Notes: generated by a model not told the origin, from the letters alone. A stretch of 64,000 nucleotides of DNA from an uncultured Spirochaetaceae bacterium (GCA_944389295.1 CALXLV010000019.1:1-64000); one strand, 5' to 3'; positions 16,509-24,332 are shown, counted from the stretch's first letter. Numbers and translations are program-made.

Positions 16509-16534
16509 GACAAGACACCCTTCTTGTCTATAAA
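16507..16534 (+). promoter_or_regulatory. Promoter of the GalK-like/surE operon with embedded dyad
   Basis: TTGACA (16507-16512) and TATAAA (16529-16534) are 16 bp apart. GACAAG (16509-16514) and CTTGTC (16523-16528) form a perfect inverted repeat between the two boxes, a classic repressor-operator position. Confidence 0.6.
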
Positions 16535-16556
16535 ATGCTGATTATCGGGGATATCG

Positions 16557-17735
16557 ATGAATGGTATAGTCAAGGTTCATTCAGAAGAGTATGGGGTTAT
16601 GCCTGAGGTTGTCGTGGAGGTTCCTCAGGTCACGACGCTTCTTGGCGCTTTCTCTGAGTTCTGCAGCGGCTACGCTCTCATGAGCACCAATACGGAAGGG
16701 CTCAGAGTTTCGGTTTCCAGACGCAGCGACAGCGCTGTGCATGTTCTCAATTCGACAAAGAAAGAGCGCAAGAGATTTCAGCTGATGGCTATACGTCCGC
16801 GCAAGGAGGACAAGTGGTGCACGGTAGTGAAGTCCGTATGCCAGATGCTGCAGGCAGCGGAGCTTTCATTCACAGGCTTCAATCTTGTCTTTAAGGGACA
16901 GAGCGCGGTCGCCGATCCTCCTGCCATAACAGCGGCGCTCTCCGCAGGACTGATAATGGCGCTCGACAAGCTCTTCGGCTTCGGTCTGAACCGCAACACA
17001 GCGATGCGCCTTGCGTACAACTCCAACCGTTATTCAGACAGCTATCAGTCGAGGCTCCGTGACCTGATAACTATATTCACTGCGGAGCCGGGGAAGATGA
17101 TCCATTTCGACCTCGACTCATATGACTATTCCTTCTATGACTATCCTTTCGTTAAGGGAAGCGGCATAGGTTCGTATTTCATCGACTGCGCGCTTCCCGC
17201 CGATGAGCTCTCGGAGGAGGTCGCGCTTTTCAGAAGGACTGCGGCAAAGGCTTCCGCGGTTCTGAAATCTGAGCTTCCGAAGGGATATAAGCTGAGGACG
17301 CTGACGAAGAAGGAGCTTCTGCAGAACCATCCGTCATTCCCTGAGGACTGGAAGAGGATGATAACCTTCATCCTTGAGGATACAGCCGCCGCGAACAGAG
17401 GGCTGGAATGTCTTAAAACGCGGGATGCAGAGGCTATGGGCAAGCTCCTCTCAGATGAGCAGAGGGACATACAGAATCTTGCCGAGCTTACCTCGCCGGA
17501 GGTTGACTGGCTTGTGAAGCGCGGGGCGGAGTCTGAGTATATAAGAGGCGTCACGGAGGTCTCCGTGGGCATTACCGGCACTCTCGTCGTGCTGATCGAT
17601 GATGGCTCCGAGGAGCTGTACAGGAAGCAGCTTGAGGAGTATGAGCGCATCTTCGGCTTCCATCCGGTGATGCGGGAATACATCCCGTCAGGCTCCATCA
17701 AGGTGATTCCGGAAAATGAATATCCTCTTATCTAA
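16557..17735 (+). CDS. Galactokinase-like GHMP-fold protein lacking catalytic motifs
   Basis: This 392-residue protein aligns by eye with galactokinase over its full length, including the conserved C-terminal end around the kinase-fold GxxxL and the Tyr/Leu-rich tail. However, the sugar-binding GEHTDY block reads LGAFSEFCSGY. The GLSSSAA ATP loop is replaced around ADPPAITAALSAG, and the catalytic-Asp MDQ region reads SRLRD. It is therefore probably not an active galactokinase; a regulatory or scaffolding role is possible. Its last 20 nt overlap surE. A promoter with an operator-like dyad lies upstream. Confidence 0.6.
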   Translation: MNGIVKVHSEEYGVMPEVVVEVPQVTTLLGAFSEFCSGYALMSTNTEGLRVSVSRRSDSAVHVLNSTKKERKRFQLMAIRPRKEDKWCTVVKSVCQMLQAAELSFTGFNLVFKGQSAVADPPAITAALSAGLIMALDKLFGFGLNRNTAMRLAYNSNRYSDSYQSRLRDLITIFTAEPGKMIHFDLDSYDYSFYDYPFVKGSGIGSYFIDCALPADELSEEVALFRRTAAKASAVLKSELPKGYKLRTLTKKELLQNHPSFPEDWKRMITFILEDTAAANRGLECLKTRDAEAMGKLLSDEQRDIQNLAELTSPEVDWLVKRGAESEYIRGVTEVSVGITGTLVVLIDDGSEELYRKQLEEYERIFGFHPVMREYIPSGSIKVIPENEYPLI

Positions 17736-18450
17736 CGACGACGGCTACATGGCAGACGGCTTAAGGATACTCGAGGAAGTTCTTTCCTCACGCGGCCATG
17801 ACATCTATGTCTCCGCGCCTGACAGCGAGCAGAGCGGGAAATCCCACGGGATGACGATAAAGGGCAGGGTGGCGCTTACGGAGTACGCTCCGCATCACTT
17901 CCATGTCTCCGGTACTCCGGCGGACTGTATTGTCTACAGCCATAGATGCACGCTCTTTCCTGTCACTTTTGATGCTGTCATATCCGGAATAAACCACGGC
18001 TACAATCTCTCCACCGATATAATCTACTCAGGTACATGCGCGGCTGCGAGACAGGCGGCCCTTTACGGCATGAAGGCGATAGCCATATCATGCGGCAGGC
18101 GGGATGACGTGGAGCTTTTCCATAAGACAGCGGAGTTCCTTGCGGATCATCTTGAGGCTTTCATGGGGAGCATTCCCTCCGGTGCTTTCATGAACATCAA
18201 CGTTCCTCCGTCATTCAAGGGGGAGTATGAGGCTGCTGGAATCGGCGGCATATCCTATGCTGATCAGGTCGTGATAAGAGAGGAGAGGGGAGACGTGAGG
18301 ATTGTCGAGATTGAGTATGCCGATCTCTCCTTCCATCCCTCTGAGTCCGGTTACCCTGCAGATCATGAGGTGTGCGGCTCCGGAAAGGCCTCCGTCTCGA
18401 TAATAGACACGCATCCTGCGCTCTCTTCTGCTATGAGGACGTTCAGATGA
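17716..18450 (+). CDS. surE: 5'/3'-nucleotidase SurE
   Basis: This 244-residue metal-dependent phosphatase acts on nucleoside monophosphates (and polyphosphate in some species). The N-terminal NDD metal motif is at residues 7-9 (ILLSNDDGYMADG), followed by APDSEQSGKSHGMT and the GINHGYNLSTDIIYSGT block with the metal Asn. The start overlaps the preceding gene by 20 nt, and its TGA overlaps the next ATG, so the three genes are coupled. Confidence 0.95.
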   Translation: MNILLSNDDGYMADGLRILEEVLSSRGHDIYVSAPDSEQSGKSHGMTIKGRVALTEYAPHHFHVSGTPADCIVYSHRCTLFPVTFDAVISGINHGYNLSTDIIYSGTCAAARQAALYGMKAIAISCGRRDDVELFHKTAEFLADHLEAFMGSIPSGAFMNINVPPSFKGEYEAAGIGGISYADQVVIREERGDVRIVEIEYADLSFHPSESGYPADHEVCGSGKASVSIIDTHPALSSAMRTFR

Positions 18451-18737
18451 AATGGGAGGATATCTGCACGCGCTGCGGTCTCTGCTGCCATGAGAAGGTG
18501 ATACATCCCGATGCGCTTGTGATAGACACATCACAGCCCTGCGCTTTCTATGATGAAGAGACGCACAGCTGCACAGTCTACAGCGAGAGATTTGCCAAAT
18601 GTCCCAGATGCGAGAAGGTTACGCCATTAATGGCGGCGTTCGGAAGAAGCCTGCCTGAATCATGCGGTTACATAGTGTGGGCGAAGCGTCATCATATAAG
18701 ATTCAGAAAAGCCGTGGAGAATGTGATCGCCGGATGA
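18447..18737 (+). CDS. YkgJ-type CxxCxxCC cluster protein
   Basis: This 96-residue cytoplasmic protein opens with the metal-binding signature CTRCGLCCHE and carries further cysteines (QPCAFYDEETHSC; KCPRC; SCGY), the pattern of the YkgJ/UPF0153 family that binds zinc or an Fe-S cluster. The start overlaps the surE stop (ATGA). The family has no settled biochemical role. Confidence 0.8.
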   Translation: MKWEDICTRCGLCCHEKVIHPDALVIDTSQPCAFYDEETHSCTVYSERFAKCPRCEKVTPLMAAFGRSLPESCGYIVWAKRHHIRFRKAVENVIAG

Positions 18738-19051
18738 TGGTCTTTCATGATTCTGTATTAATCCGGATGGAAGAAATTATTCTGTATAATGGTTCATTTC
18801 TAATGAAATGAGAGCTATATGAACAATTGCGGCTTCAATCTTTAAAACATCTGCCTCTGTTAATTTACTGTATCATTTCTGGTATTAAAAGAATCAAACA
18901 GCCTTTATTCACACTATTTCCAGTTATAAATATTGCGTCCTTAAAACATAAAACTAATCAATAAAAAGGTGCTGTGGACATCCTCCCTATCCAATAGGAC
19001 AGCTTGACGCTGTTCCGATAGCTGGATACCTTAACTCCGATGGAGAAGCAT
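18738..19051 (+). other. AT-rich intergenic region before iscS
   Basis: This 314-bp stretch is markedly richer in A and T than its neighbours, with no ORF of note. It ends in a nested hairpin at 18988-19028. I see no convincing -35/-10 pair, although TTAATTTACTG-like segments occur. It presumably holds the iscS operon promoter and leader. Confidence 0.6.
18988..19028 (+). promoter_or_regulatory. Nested hairpin in the iscS-nifU leader
   Basis: The inner stem GGACAGC (18997-19003) pairs with GCTGTTCC (19009-19016, one bulged T) around TTGAC. The outer stem TATCCA (18988-18993) pairs with TGGATA (19023-19028). The structure ends 24 nt before the likely ATG at 19052. It does not match a riboswitch I know, but it suits Fe-S-dependent leader control. 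Confidence 0.55.
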
Positions 19052-20224
19052 ATGGATAGAAAGACAGTCTATCTTGATAACAACGGTACGACCCGCATGG
19101 CGGACGAAGTCGCTGCATTCATGCATGCCAATGATGATCTCTACGGCAATGCATCCAGCATGCACACGCTCGGACGTCAGGCGGCGGCCGGAATAGAATG
19201 GGCGCGGGGAGAGGTCGCTGAGCTTATCGATGCAGATAAGGGCGACATTTACTTCACTTCCGGCGCATCGGAGAGCAACAACACGGTTCTCAACATCTTC
19301 AGGGACAGAGCCGACGATGGGGACAAAAGATCGCGCATCATAATCTCATCCGTCGAGCATCCCGCGACGATCGAGACGGTCAAGTATCTGAAAAAGAAGG
19401 GCTACAGCATCGATCTCTGTCCTGTGGACGAGATCGGAAGGCTGAGGCTTGATGAGCTTGAGCGTCTGATGGGCGACGATGTCTCCCTTGTCTCCGTGAT
19501 GACGGGAAACAACGAGTCGGGAACGATACAGCCCGTGAAGGAGGCGGCGGAAATAGCGCACAGATACGGCGCTTATTTCCATACCGACGCGACGCAGGCC
19601 ATCGGCAAGATTCCGGTCTCTGTAAAGGATATCGGCGCCGACTATCTCTCGCTTTCGGCTCATAAGTTCTATGGCCCTAAGGGAATCGGAGTGCTGTATG
19701 CAAAACATGGCGTACCTCTTTCCCCGTTCGTTCATGGCGGACATCAGGAGAAGGGAGTCAGGGCCGGAACGTACAGCAATCAGGCGATACTTGGGCTTGG
19801 AAAGGCCGCGGAGCTTGCGCGCCTCGGGCTTGCGGAGGAGCATGACAGGCTCTGGGCGATGAGGGAGGCACTTAGAAAAGGAATCGAGGAGAGGATACCA
19901 GATGTCGTGGTCAACGGTTCCAATGACGAGGCTCTCTGCCTTCCTGGAACTCTGAATATCTCTTTCCCGTCCGCGGAAGGCGAGTCGATACTCCTCTATC
20001 TCGATCTCGAGGGAATAGAGGTATCTACAGGCTCTGCATGTGCTACAGGTTCTCTTGAGCCCAGCTATGTGCTTCTTGCGGCGGGGCTCGATGTCGAGCT
20101 GGCGCACGGTTCCATAAGGTTCTCGTTCGGGCGCTACAACACGATGGACGATGTGGATTATGTTCTTGAGAAGCTCCCCCCGATCATTGAGCGTGTCAGG
20201 GCGATGAGCACAAGGAAGGTGTGA
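19052..20224 (+). CDS. iscS: Cysteine desulfurase (NifS/IscS)
   Basis: This PLP enzyme strips sulfur from cysteine for Fe-S cluster assembly. The ATG at 19052 has GGAG 6 nt upstream (390 residues); an ATG at 19040 is also in frame. Visible motifs: YLDNNGTTRMA at the N-terminus, SLSAHKFYGPKGIG with the PLP lysine, and the sulfur-carrying loop STGSACATGSLEPS with its Cys. One base separates it from nifU, so the pair makes and uses persulfide together. Confidence 0.95.
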   Translation: MDRKTVYLDNNGTTRMADEVAAFMHANDDLYGNASSMHTLGRQAAAGIEWARGEVAELIDADKGDIYFTSGASESNNTVLNIFRDRADDGDKRSRIIISSVEHPATIETVKYLKKKGYSIDLCPVDEIGRLRLDELERLMGDDVSLVSVMTGNNESGTIQPVKEAAEIAHRYGAYFHTDATQAIGKIPVSVKDIGADYLSLSAHKFYGPKGIGVLYAKHGVPLSPFVHGGHQEKGVRAGTYSNQAILGLGKAAELARLGLAEEHDRLWAMREALRKGIEERIPDVVVNGSNDEALCLPGTLNISFPSAEGESILLYLDLEGIEVSTGSACATGSLEPSYVLLAAGLDVELAHGSIRFSFGRYNTMDDVDYVLEKLPPIIERVRAMSTRKV

Positions 20225-20225
20225 T

Positions 20226-20837
20226 ATGGCAGAAAGTTTCATGGCCCAGTGGGTATATACGGATACAGTCAAGGATCATTTCATCAATCCCCGCAATCTC
20301 TGGAAGGAGGGCGAAGATTTCAAGGCTGACGGAGTGGGAGAGGTAGGCTCTCTCGCGTGCGGCGACCAGATGAGGGTCGGCATAAAGGTGAAGGACGGAC
20401 GCATCTCCGATCTCAGATGGCTTACATACGGATGCGCCTCCGCGATAGCTTCGACATCGATGATGAGCGAGATGGCGATAGGCATGACGCTTGAGGAGGC
20501 TTATCACCTCACTCCCTCGATGATCACAGATGCTCTCGGAGGGCTTCCCGAACACAAGTTCCACTGCTCCGTCCTCGGAGACAAGGCGCTCAGGGCTGCC
20601 ATCGACGACTATCTGGAGAAGAACAACTTGCCCAATCCATACAAGGGAACGACTGCCAAGATCATCTGCGAGTGCAAGGGTGTCACCGACCAGATGATCG
20701 AGGAGCTTGTGAAGAACGGGAAGGTCAGCACATTCGATGAACTCCAGAAGGAGACCGGCTGCTGCACTGCCTGCGGCAAGTGCAGGGACAGAATACTCGA
20801 AGAGCTGAACGAGTGCCTGCACATCTACGGTAAATGA
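20226..20837 (+). CDS. nifU: NifU-like Fe-S scaffold (IscU plus [2Fe-2S] domain, no Nfu domain)
   Basis: This 203-residue scaffold has an IscU-like domain (residues 8-135) with the three cluster cysteines in LACGDQ, YGCASA and KFHCSVL. A BFD-like [2Fe-2S] domain follows (about 140-200) with CECKG and CCTACGKC. The C-terminal Nfu domain of classical NifU is missing. It should receive sulfur from the upstream desulfurase. Its TAA is 1 nt past the start of the downstream HTH gene, implying coupled expression. Confidence 0.93.
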   Translation: MAESFMAQWVYTDTVKDHFINPRNLWKEGEDFKADGVGEVGSLACGDQMRVGIKVKDGRISDLRWLTYGCASAIASTSMMSEMAIGMTLEEAYHLTPSMITDALGGLPEHKFHCSVLGDKALRAAIDDYLEKNNLPNPYKGTTAKIICECKGVTDQMIEELVKNGKVSTFDELQKETGCCTACGKCRDRILEELNECLHIYGK

Positions 20838-21154
20838 TAAGCATCTACCTCGATGCCGTGAAGGATGCCCTTTATCCTAAGAAAAAGGGCGTCCTTACAA
20901 GGCGGTGCAGATACATAAAAATAGCACCTCTCTCCCCGTACACGAAGGACGAGATAAGGACGCTCCGGCTGCGCCTTCATCTCTCTGTCGGCCTCTTTGC
21001 CGATCTTCTCGGAGTGTCGGAGAAAACTGTGGAGGCGTGGGAGAGCGGGCACAACGAGCCGTCAGGTCCGGCGCTGAGGCTAATGAACATGCTCCAGCGC
21101 TATCCTGACATCCTCATGGAGACAAGAACCGTCTATGAGACGGGAGCGGAGTAG
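20834..21154 (+). CDS. XRE-type helix-turn-helix regulator linked to nifU
   Basis: This 106-residue protein has a C-terminal HTH (residues 40-95: IRTLRLRLHLSVGLFADLLG, then VSEKTVEAWESG) similar to the DNA-binding half of HigA/MqsA-like antitoxins. A toxin partner is not adjacent. Instead the gene is translationally coupled to iscS-nifU, which suggests it autoregulates Fe-S assembly. There are no cysteine clusters, so it is unlike IscR. Sensing mechanism unknown. Confidence 0.7.
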   Translation: MISIYLDAVKDALYPKKKGVLTRRCRYIKIAPLSPYTKDEIRTLRLRLHLSVGLFADLLGVSEKTVEAWESGHNEPSGPALRLMNMLQRYPDILMETRTVYETGAE

Positions 21155-21156
21155 GC

Positions 21157-22812
21157 TCAGATAGCTCCGTAGACAGAGCCTCCTATGAATTCCCTGAGCA
21201 GCGAGTCCGACGGTACGTATTCGGAAGGAATCGGATAGACGAAATCGAGAAAATCAAGAAGCCTTCTTGCGGTGGTGTAGGCATCGCCTGTGTCCTTCGT
21301 GACTGAGCGCAGGAGCGGAACGGCATAGGTTTTTATCACGCCGGGCTCATATTCAAGTGCGCTGTTTATCATCACGTCGGCATTGTTCTGATATGGGAAG
21401 ATATGATTTTTCTCGCCTCTCTCGACAGAGGGCCATCTCGAGAGTGTTTCCACAGCATTGAATCCCCTTGTCCTGCTGTCCCTTACCATCCTTCTCAGTA
21501 TTCTGTTGTCTGTCGTGCTTATCCTCGAGCGCGTGTCGAGATTGACCTGCGTCAGCGCGGATATGTATATGCGGAATGTGCTCTTTCTGTCCATGTCAGG
21601 AACAAGTTCAGGATTCAGCCCGTGTATTCCCTCGATCACCAGAATTGAGTTTCTCTTCATCGAGGTCGCTTTTTCCCTGAGTGTGATCTTCCTGTCCTTG
21701 AACGAGAATGATGCGAGATGCACCTCCTTCCCGGCGATGAGATCGCCAAGCTGCTGCCTGAAAAGTCCCAGATCGAGAGCTTCCAGCACCTCGTAGTCGC
21801 GTTCACCGTATTCATCGAAGGGAATTCTCTCAGTCGGCAGATAGTAGTCATCCAGCGATATCTTCACAGGCTCGAAACCATCCACTCTCAGTTCGTCGGA
21901 GAGTTTGAGCGAGAATGTTGTCTTGCCCGATGAAGAGGGGCCTGAGATGAATACAGCCTTTACCTCTCCTCTCTCCTTTATCGCCCTCGATATATCTGAT
22001 ATGCGTCTCCTCTGCAGCGCTTCCGAGAGCATTATCGTCTTTTGTATCCCGCCTTCTTCCGTCTTTCTGTTCAGTTCTCCGAGCGAGTCTATGCCGAGAA
22101 TCTTCGCATATGATTTGTTCTCCCTGAAAACGGAGAAGAGCAGGGGGTTGTCTGTGAAATCCATCAGCTTCTGCGGGTTTCTGCTCTGCGGATATCTCAG
22201 GAGAAGGCCGTCCTCATACTCCCTGAGTTCCCAGAGCTCAAGATATCTGAGCGATGGCAGCAGAGGCTCATAGTACATCTCAAGGCATGTGCCGAGCTTC
22301 GCGAAGCGGTATGAACCGCTGTTGGTCGTGTTCAGGAGTATCTCCGTCTCATGTAGGTTCCTCTCCTTTGAATATGCCAGCGCCTCATCTTCCGTAAGCT
22401 CCACAAGCTCTATAGGCATATCGGAGGCGATTGCATCCTTCATCACTTTTATGAGTCTCCCGGTATCAGGTTTCTCCCCGTTCCTGTATCTGAAATAGTA
22501 TCCGTCGCCGAGGCTGTGGCCTATTATGAGCGTGCGCTCCGGTGCGATCAGGGACGAGGCGTAGCAGAGGAGGAAGCAGAGACTCTTCCTGTAGACTCTT
22601 TTTCCGAACGGGGAGAAGAGCCTTACGCTTTCTATGCAGGAGTTCCCGTGTATAGGTTCCATCAGAGAAGAGAGTTTGCCGTTGACCTTTGCCGCCACGA
22701 CGGGATCGGATGAATATGAGAGATTCCTCCCGCTGCCGAGAAGCTCTGTGATCTTCGTTCCTTCCGGAACTTCCGTCCTCTTGCCGTCAATTTCCACCGT
22801 GAGCATTTTCAT
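21157..22812 (-). CDS. TGS/SAD-domain nucleoside (uridine) kinase
   Basis: This 551-residue fusion has a TGS domain (residues 1-60), a ThrRS-like second additional domain (about 65-230), and a uridine kinase/phosphoribulokinase-type P-loop domain from about 280 (Walker A ISGPSSSGKTTFS; SLDDYY; VIEGIHGLNPEL). The architecture is known from Thermotoga and clostridial nucleoside kinases; the substrate is not evident. It starts at ATG 22812 (or 22806). There is no Shine-Dalgarno; a TATCCT lies 6 nt upstream of the first ATG. Confidence 0.85.
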   Translation of the reverse strand: MKMLTVEIDGKRTEVPEGTKITELLGSGRNLSYSSDPVVAAKVNGKLSSLMEPIHGNSCIESVRLFSPFGKRVYRKSLCFLLCYASSLIAPERTLIIGHSLGDGYYFRYRNGEKPDTGRLIKVMKDAIASDMPIELVELTEDEALAYSKERNLHETEILLNTTNSGSYRFAKLGTCLEMYYEPLLPSLRYLELWELREYEDGLLLRYPQSRNPQKLMDFTDNPLLFSVFRENKSYAKILGIDSLGELNRKTEEGGIQKTIMLSEALQRRRISDISRAIKERGEVKAVFISGPSSSGKTTFSLKLSDELRVDGFEPVKISLDDYYLPTERIPFDEYGERDYEVLEALDLGLFRQQLGDLIAGKEVHLASFSFKDRKITLREKATSMKRNSILVIEGIHGLNPELVPDMDRKSTFRIYISALTQVNLDTRSRISTTDNRILRRMVRDSRTRGFNAVETLSRWPSVERGEKNHIFPYQNNADVMINSALEYEPGVIKTYAVPLLRSVTKDTGDAYTTARRLLDFLDFVYPIPSEYVPSDSLLREFIGGSVYGAI

Positions 22813-22818
22813 AAAGTC

Positions 22819-22824
22819 AGGATA
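22819..22824 (-). promoter_or_regulatory. -10-like box 6 nt before nucleoside kinase ATG
   Basis: TATCCT on the minus strand lies 6 nt before the ATG at 22812 and no Shine-Dalgarno is present. It fits the leaderless pattern seen at several genes here, though the -35 is not recognisable. Confidence 0.35.
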
Positions 22825-22855
22825 CCATATGGATAGACGTGCTGTATGGAGTTTG

Positions 22856-23245
22856 TCAGAAGAGAGAAGGCTGTGATGCCGTATATCCCTCCATCTCGCT
22901 TCCTATCCACCGCATTATGACTGAGACAATATAATCGCACTCATCATCGGTGAGTTCCCTTCCTGCAGGAATGTGATGCCATTTCCGGAGACAGCCGCGG
23001 CAGCAGCATCCAGTGGCGTGCTGTGCGATGAATACGGGATGGCCTCTCATCGGGGTCTGTTTTCCGTCCTTGGGAGGAAAGGCGGGTTTCAGACGGAGGC
23101 GGATGAAATCACGGGCATGGCTTTCCACCGTATCCATTCCCTTGCGCAGGACATATTCCTTGTCTTTCTCTGAAAGATGGAAGCGCCTTCTGAATGGTGA
23201 TGCCGAAAGCCTTCTCCTGAGTTCTTCCCATTCCGCGTCTGTCAT
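22856..23245 (-). CDS. DUF4186 family protein
   Basis: This 129-residue soluble protein matches the DUF4186 pattern I know: a basic N-terminus with FHLSEKDKEYVLRKGMDT, a central GKQTPMRGHPVFIAQHATG block, and CCCRGCLRKWHHIPAG, likely a metal site built from Cys and His. Function is undescribed. It is monocistronic with a -10-like TATCAT 6 nt before the ATG and no Shine-Dalgarno. Confidence 0.8.
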   Translation of the reverse strand: MTDAEWEELRRRLSASPFRRRFHLSEKDKEYVLRKGMDTVESHARDFIRLRLKPAFPPKDGKQTPMRGHPVFIAQHATGCCCRGCLRKWHHIPAGRELTDDECDYIVSVIMRWIGSEMEGYTASQPSLF

Positions 23246-23251
23246 ATTCGG

Positions 23252-23257
23252 ATGATA
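23252..23257 (-). promoter_or_regulatory. -10-like box 6 nt before DUF4186 ATG
   Basis: TATCAT on the minus strand is 6 nt from the ATG at 23245. A TTCTTT lies 17 bp further upstream. This is the same hexamer and spacing as at lysR (40800). Confidence 0.45.
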
Positions 23258-23347
23258 TCACCATTCATGAATTGAAAGAATGCGGAAGAGTGTCTCAGAA
23301 ATCAGCCTTTATTGTGCATTATCCAAGAATAATGAACACAAATTGAC

Positions 23348-23378
23348 TTGACAGAAATTAACGGGGTGGGGGTAGGAT
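23348..23378 (+). promoter_or_regulatory. Cassette promoter 3 with G4TG5 spacer
   Basis: TTGACA (23348-23353), a 19-bp spacer ending GGGGTGGGGG, then TAGGAT (23373-23378). Confidence 0.75.
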
Positions 23379-23379
23379 T

Positions 23380-23406
23380 CTCCATAGTTAAAAACCTATT
23401 ATGGAG
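23380..23406 (+). promoter_or_regulatory. Stem occluding the cassette 3 ribosome site
   Basis: CTCCATA (23380-23386) pairs perfectly with TATGGAG (23400-23406), which contains the GGAG Shine-Dalgarno of the gene at 23415. It is specific to this cassette and would lower translation unless opened. Confidence 0.45.
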
Positions 23407-23414
23407 TATTTGAA

Positions 23415-23990
23415 ATGAAGAAGATTCTTATGGTTCTTCTTGCTGTGGCTGTAGTATTCAGCTTCGCAGCTTATGAAGATAATGCATCCGATCCATGGAC
23501 AATCGGTGTAAGGCTTGCCAAGATTGAAGATGCTTCCAAGCCTAATTTTGCTGCAAACATTGAGGCGATTGACAAGGCAGATGCCTGGACATTCAAGAAC
23601 AATGTTCTGACCATCGATATTACTGGACTTAAACTTAATGATGAGACTTCAATCGGTGACCTTTCCGGAACTAGTCTTGAGAGCACAGGCGCATGGGTAT
23701 GCTTCCTCTTTGACACAGATGCGGAACTCAAGAATGTGAAGTTCAACAATGCTCCGCTTGGTGCAGACAATCTTGAGCCTTCTGTTACTGCGGCTGTTGA
23801 TGGATCAAAGAGAAAGGATTCTGAATTCACACAGTGGATCAACCTCTCTGATTCCAATACCTATGAGGAAGGAAGAGACGTCACGATCTATAACGGAATT
23901 GATACCGTAACAGTGAAGATCGTTGTCGTTGACAACACAACTCCTGCTGCACCGGAGACTCCGGAAGAAGGCGGAGCTGAGCAGGCCTGA
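23415..23990 (+). CDS. Cassette protein 3, lipobox cysteine lost
   Basis: This 191-residue protein begins MKKILMVLLAVAVVFSFAAY, clearly the cassette signal peptide. The lipidated Cys20 is replaced by Tyr (TAT; a TGT-to-TAT change would explain it). It may be secreted, or stay membrane-anchored, rather than lipidated. The mature part is acidic, unlike the other cassette proteins, and ends in a Pro/Glu tail (APETPEEGG). The family is unknown. The accompanying HTH gene is also disturbed, so this cassette may be decaying. Confidence 0.7.
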   Translation: MKKILMVLLAVAVVFSFAAYEDNASDPWTIGVRLAKIEDASKPNFAANIEAIDKADAWTFKNNVLTIDITGLKLNDETSIGDLSGTSLESTGAWVCFLFDTDAELKNVKFNNAPLGADNLEPSVTAAVDGSKRKDSEFTQWINLSDSNTYEEGRDVTIYNGIDTVTVKIVVVDNTTPAAPETPEEGGAEQA

Positions 23991-24011
23991 GGATTTTCCT
24001 TATGATCTGAA

Positions 24012-24044
24012 GAAGAGGCATACTGCGGTGTGCCTCTTCGCTTT
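24012..24044 (+). terminator. Strong hairpin between cassette protein 3 and HTH gene
   Basis: A 12-bp stem (24012-24023 with 24028-24039, one G-T pair) and 4-nt loop are followed by GCTTT. It is the counterpart of the hairpins at 1089 and 53410. Confidence 0.75.
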
Positions 24045-24099
24045 AAAGGAGGGGCTGTGAAGGTTAAGAAAGTCCTGAAACGTCCCTGGATACCCCTCT

Positions 24100-24261
24100 G
24101 TGAAGAGACTGGAATGCCTCTCGCTCTTTGAGAAAGGGTACGGTTACAAGAGGACGGCAAAAGAGACTGGGCTGAACGTCTACACGGTGCGTGAATACAG
24201 GAGGAGATACAACTCCGGAGACACGGCTTGGGCATACAGGTTCAGTGACAGACAGGAATGA
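24100..24261 (+). pseudogene. Small cassette HTH gene 3, apparently frameshifted
   Basis: The conserved core (CLSLFEKGYGYKRT; GLNVYTVREYRRRY; SGDTAWAY) reads from about 24100 to the stop at 24261. The well-placed AAAGGAGG at 24046-24053 serves a GTG at 24057 in a different frame, which stops early. Loss or gain of a base near 24081-24090 would join the two into a protein of the normal size. Either an internal GTG at 24100 is used (53 residues) or the gene is broken. Confidence 0.55.
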
Positions 24262-24264
24262 TCG

Positions 24265-24289
24265 GGAACGGCGCTGTCCGTTCCTTTTT
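24265..24289 (+). terminator. Intrinsic terminator after cassette 3
   Basis: GGAACGG (24265-24271) and CCGTTCC (24278-24284) form a 7-bp stem with a 6-nt loop, followed by five T. Nearly the same stem sequence is used after fucI at 36398. Confidence 0.85.
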
Positions 24290-24320
24290 CCGTTCCATAG
24301 CGTCATTCAGCGTTTTGGTT

Positions 24321-24326
24321 TATACT
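24321..24326 (+). promoter_or_regulatory. -10 box 6 nt before the AOR-like ATG
   Basis: TATACT lies 6 nt upstream of the ATG at 24333 with no Shine-Dalgarno between, consistent with a leaderless transcript. No good -35 is seen. Confidence 0.45.
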
Positions 24327-24332
24327 CAGCCT

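Noticed and set aside
20834-21154. Toxin-antitoxin pair with the HTH gene as antitoxin
   Set aside because: No toxin-sized partner adjoins; neighbours are nifU and a converging nucleoside kinase.
24258-24332. Upstream start of the AOR-like gene at 24258
   Set aside because: That extension is the terminator of cassette 3 read as protein; family similarity begins at the ATG at 24333.
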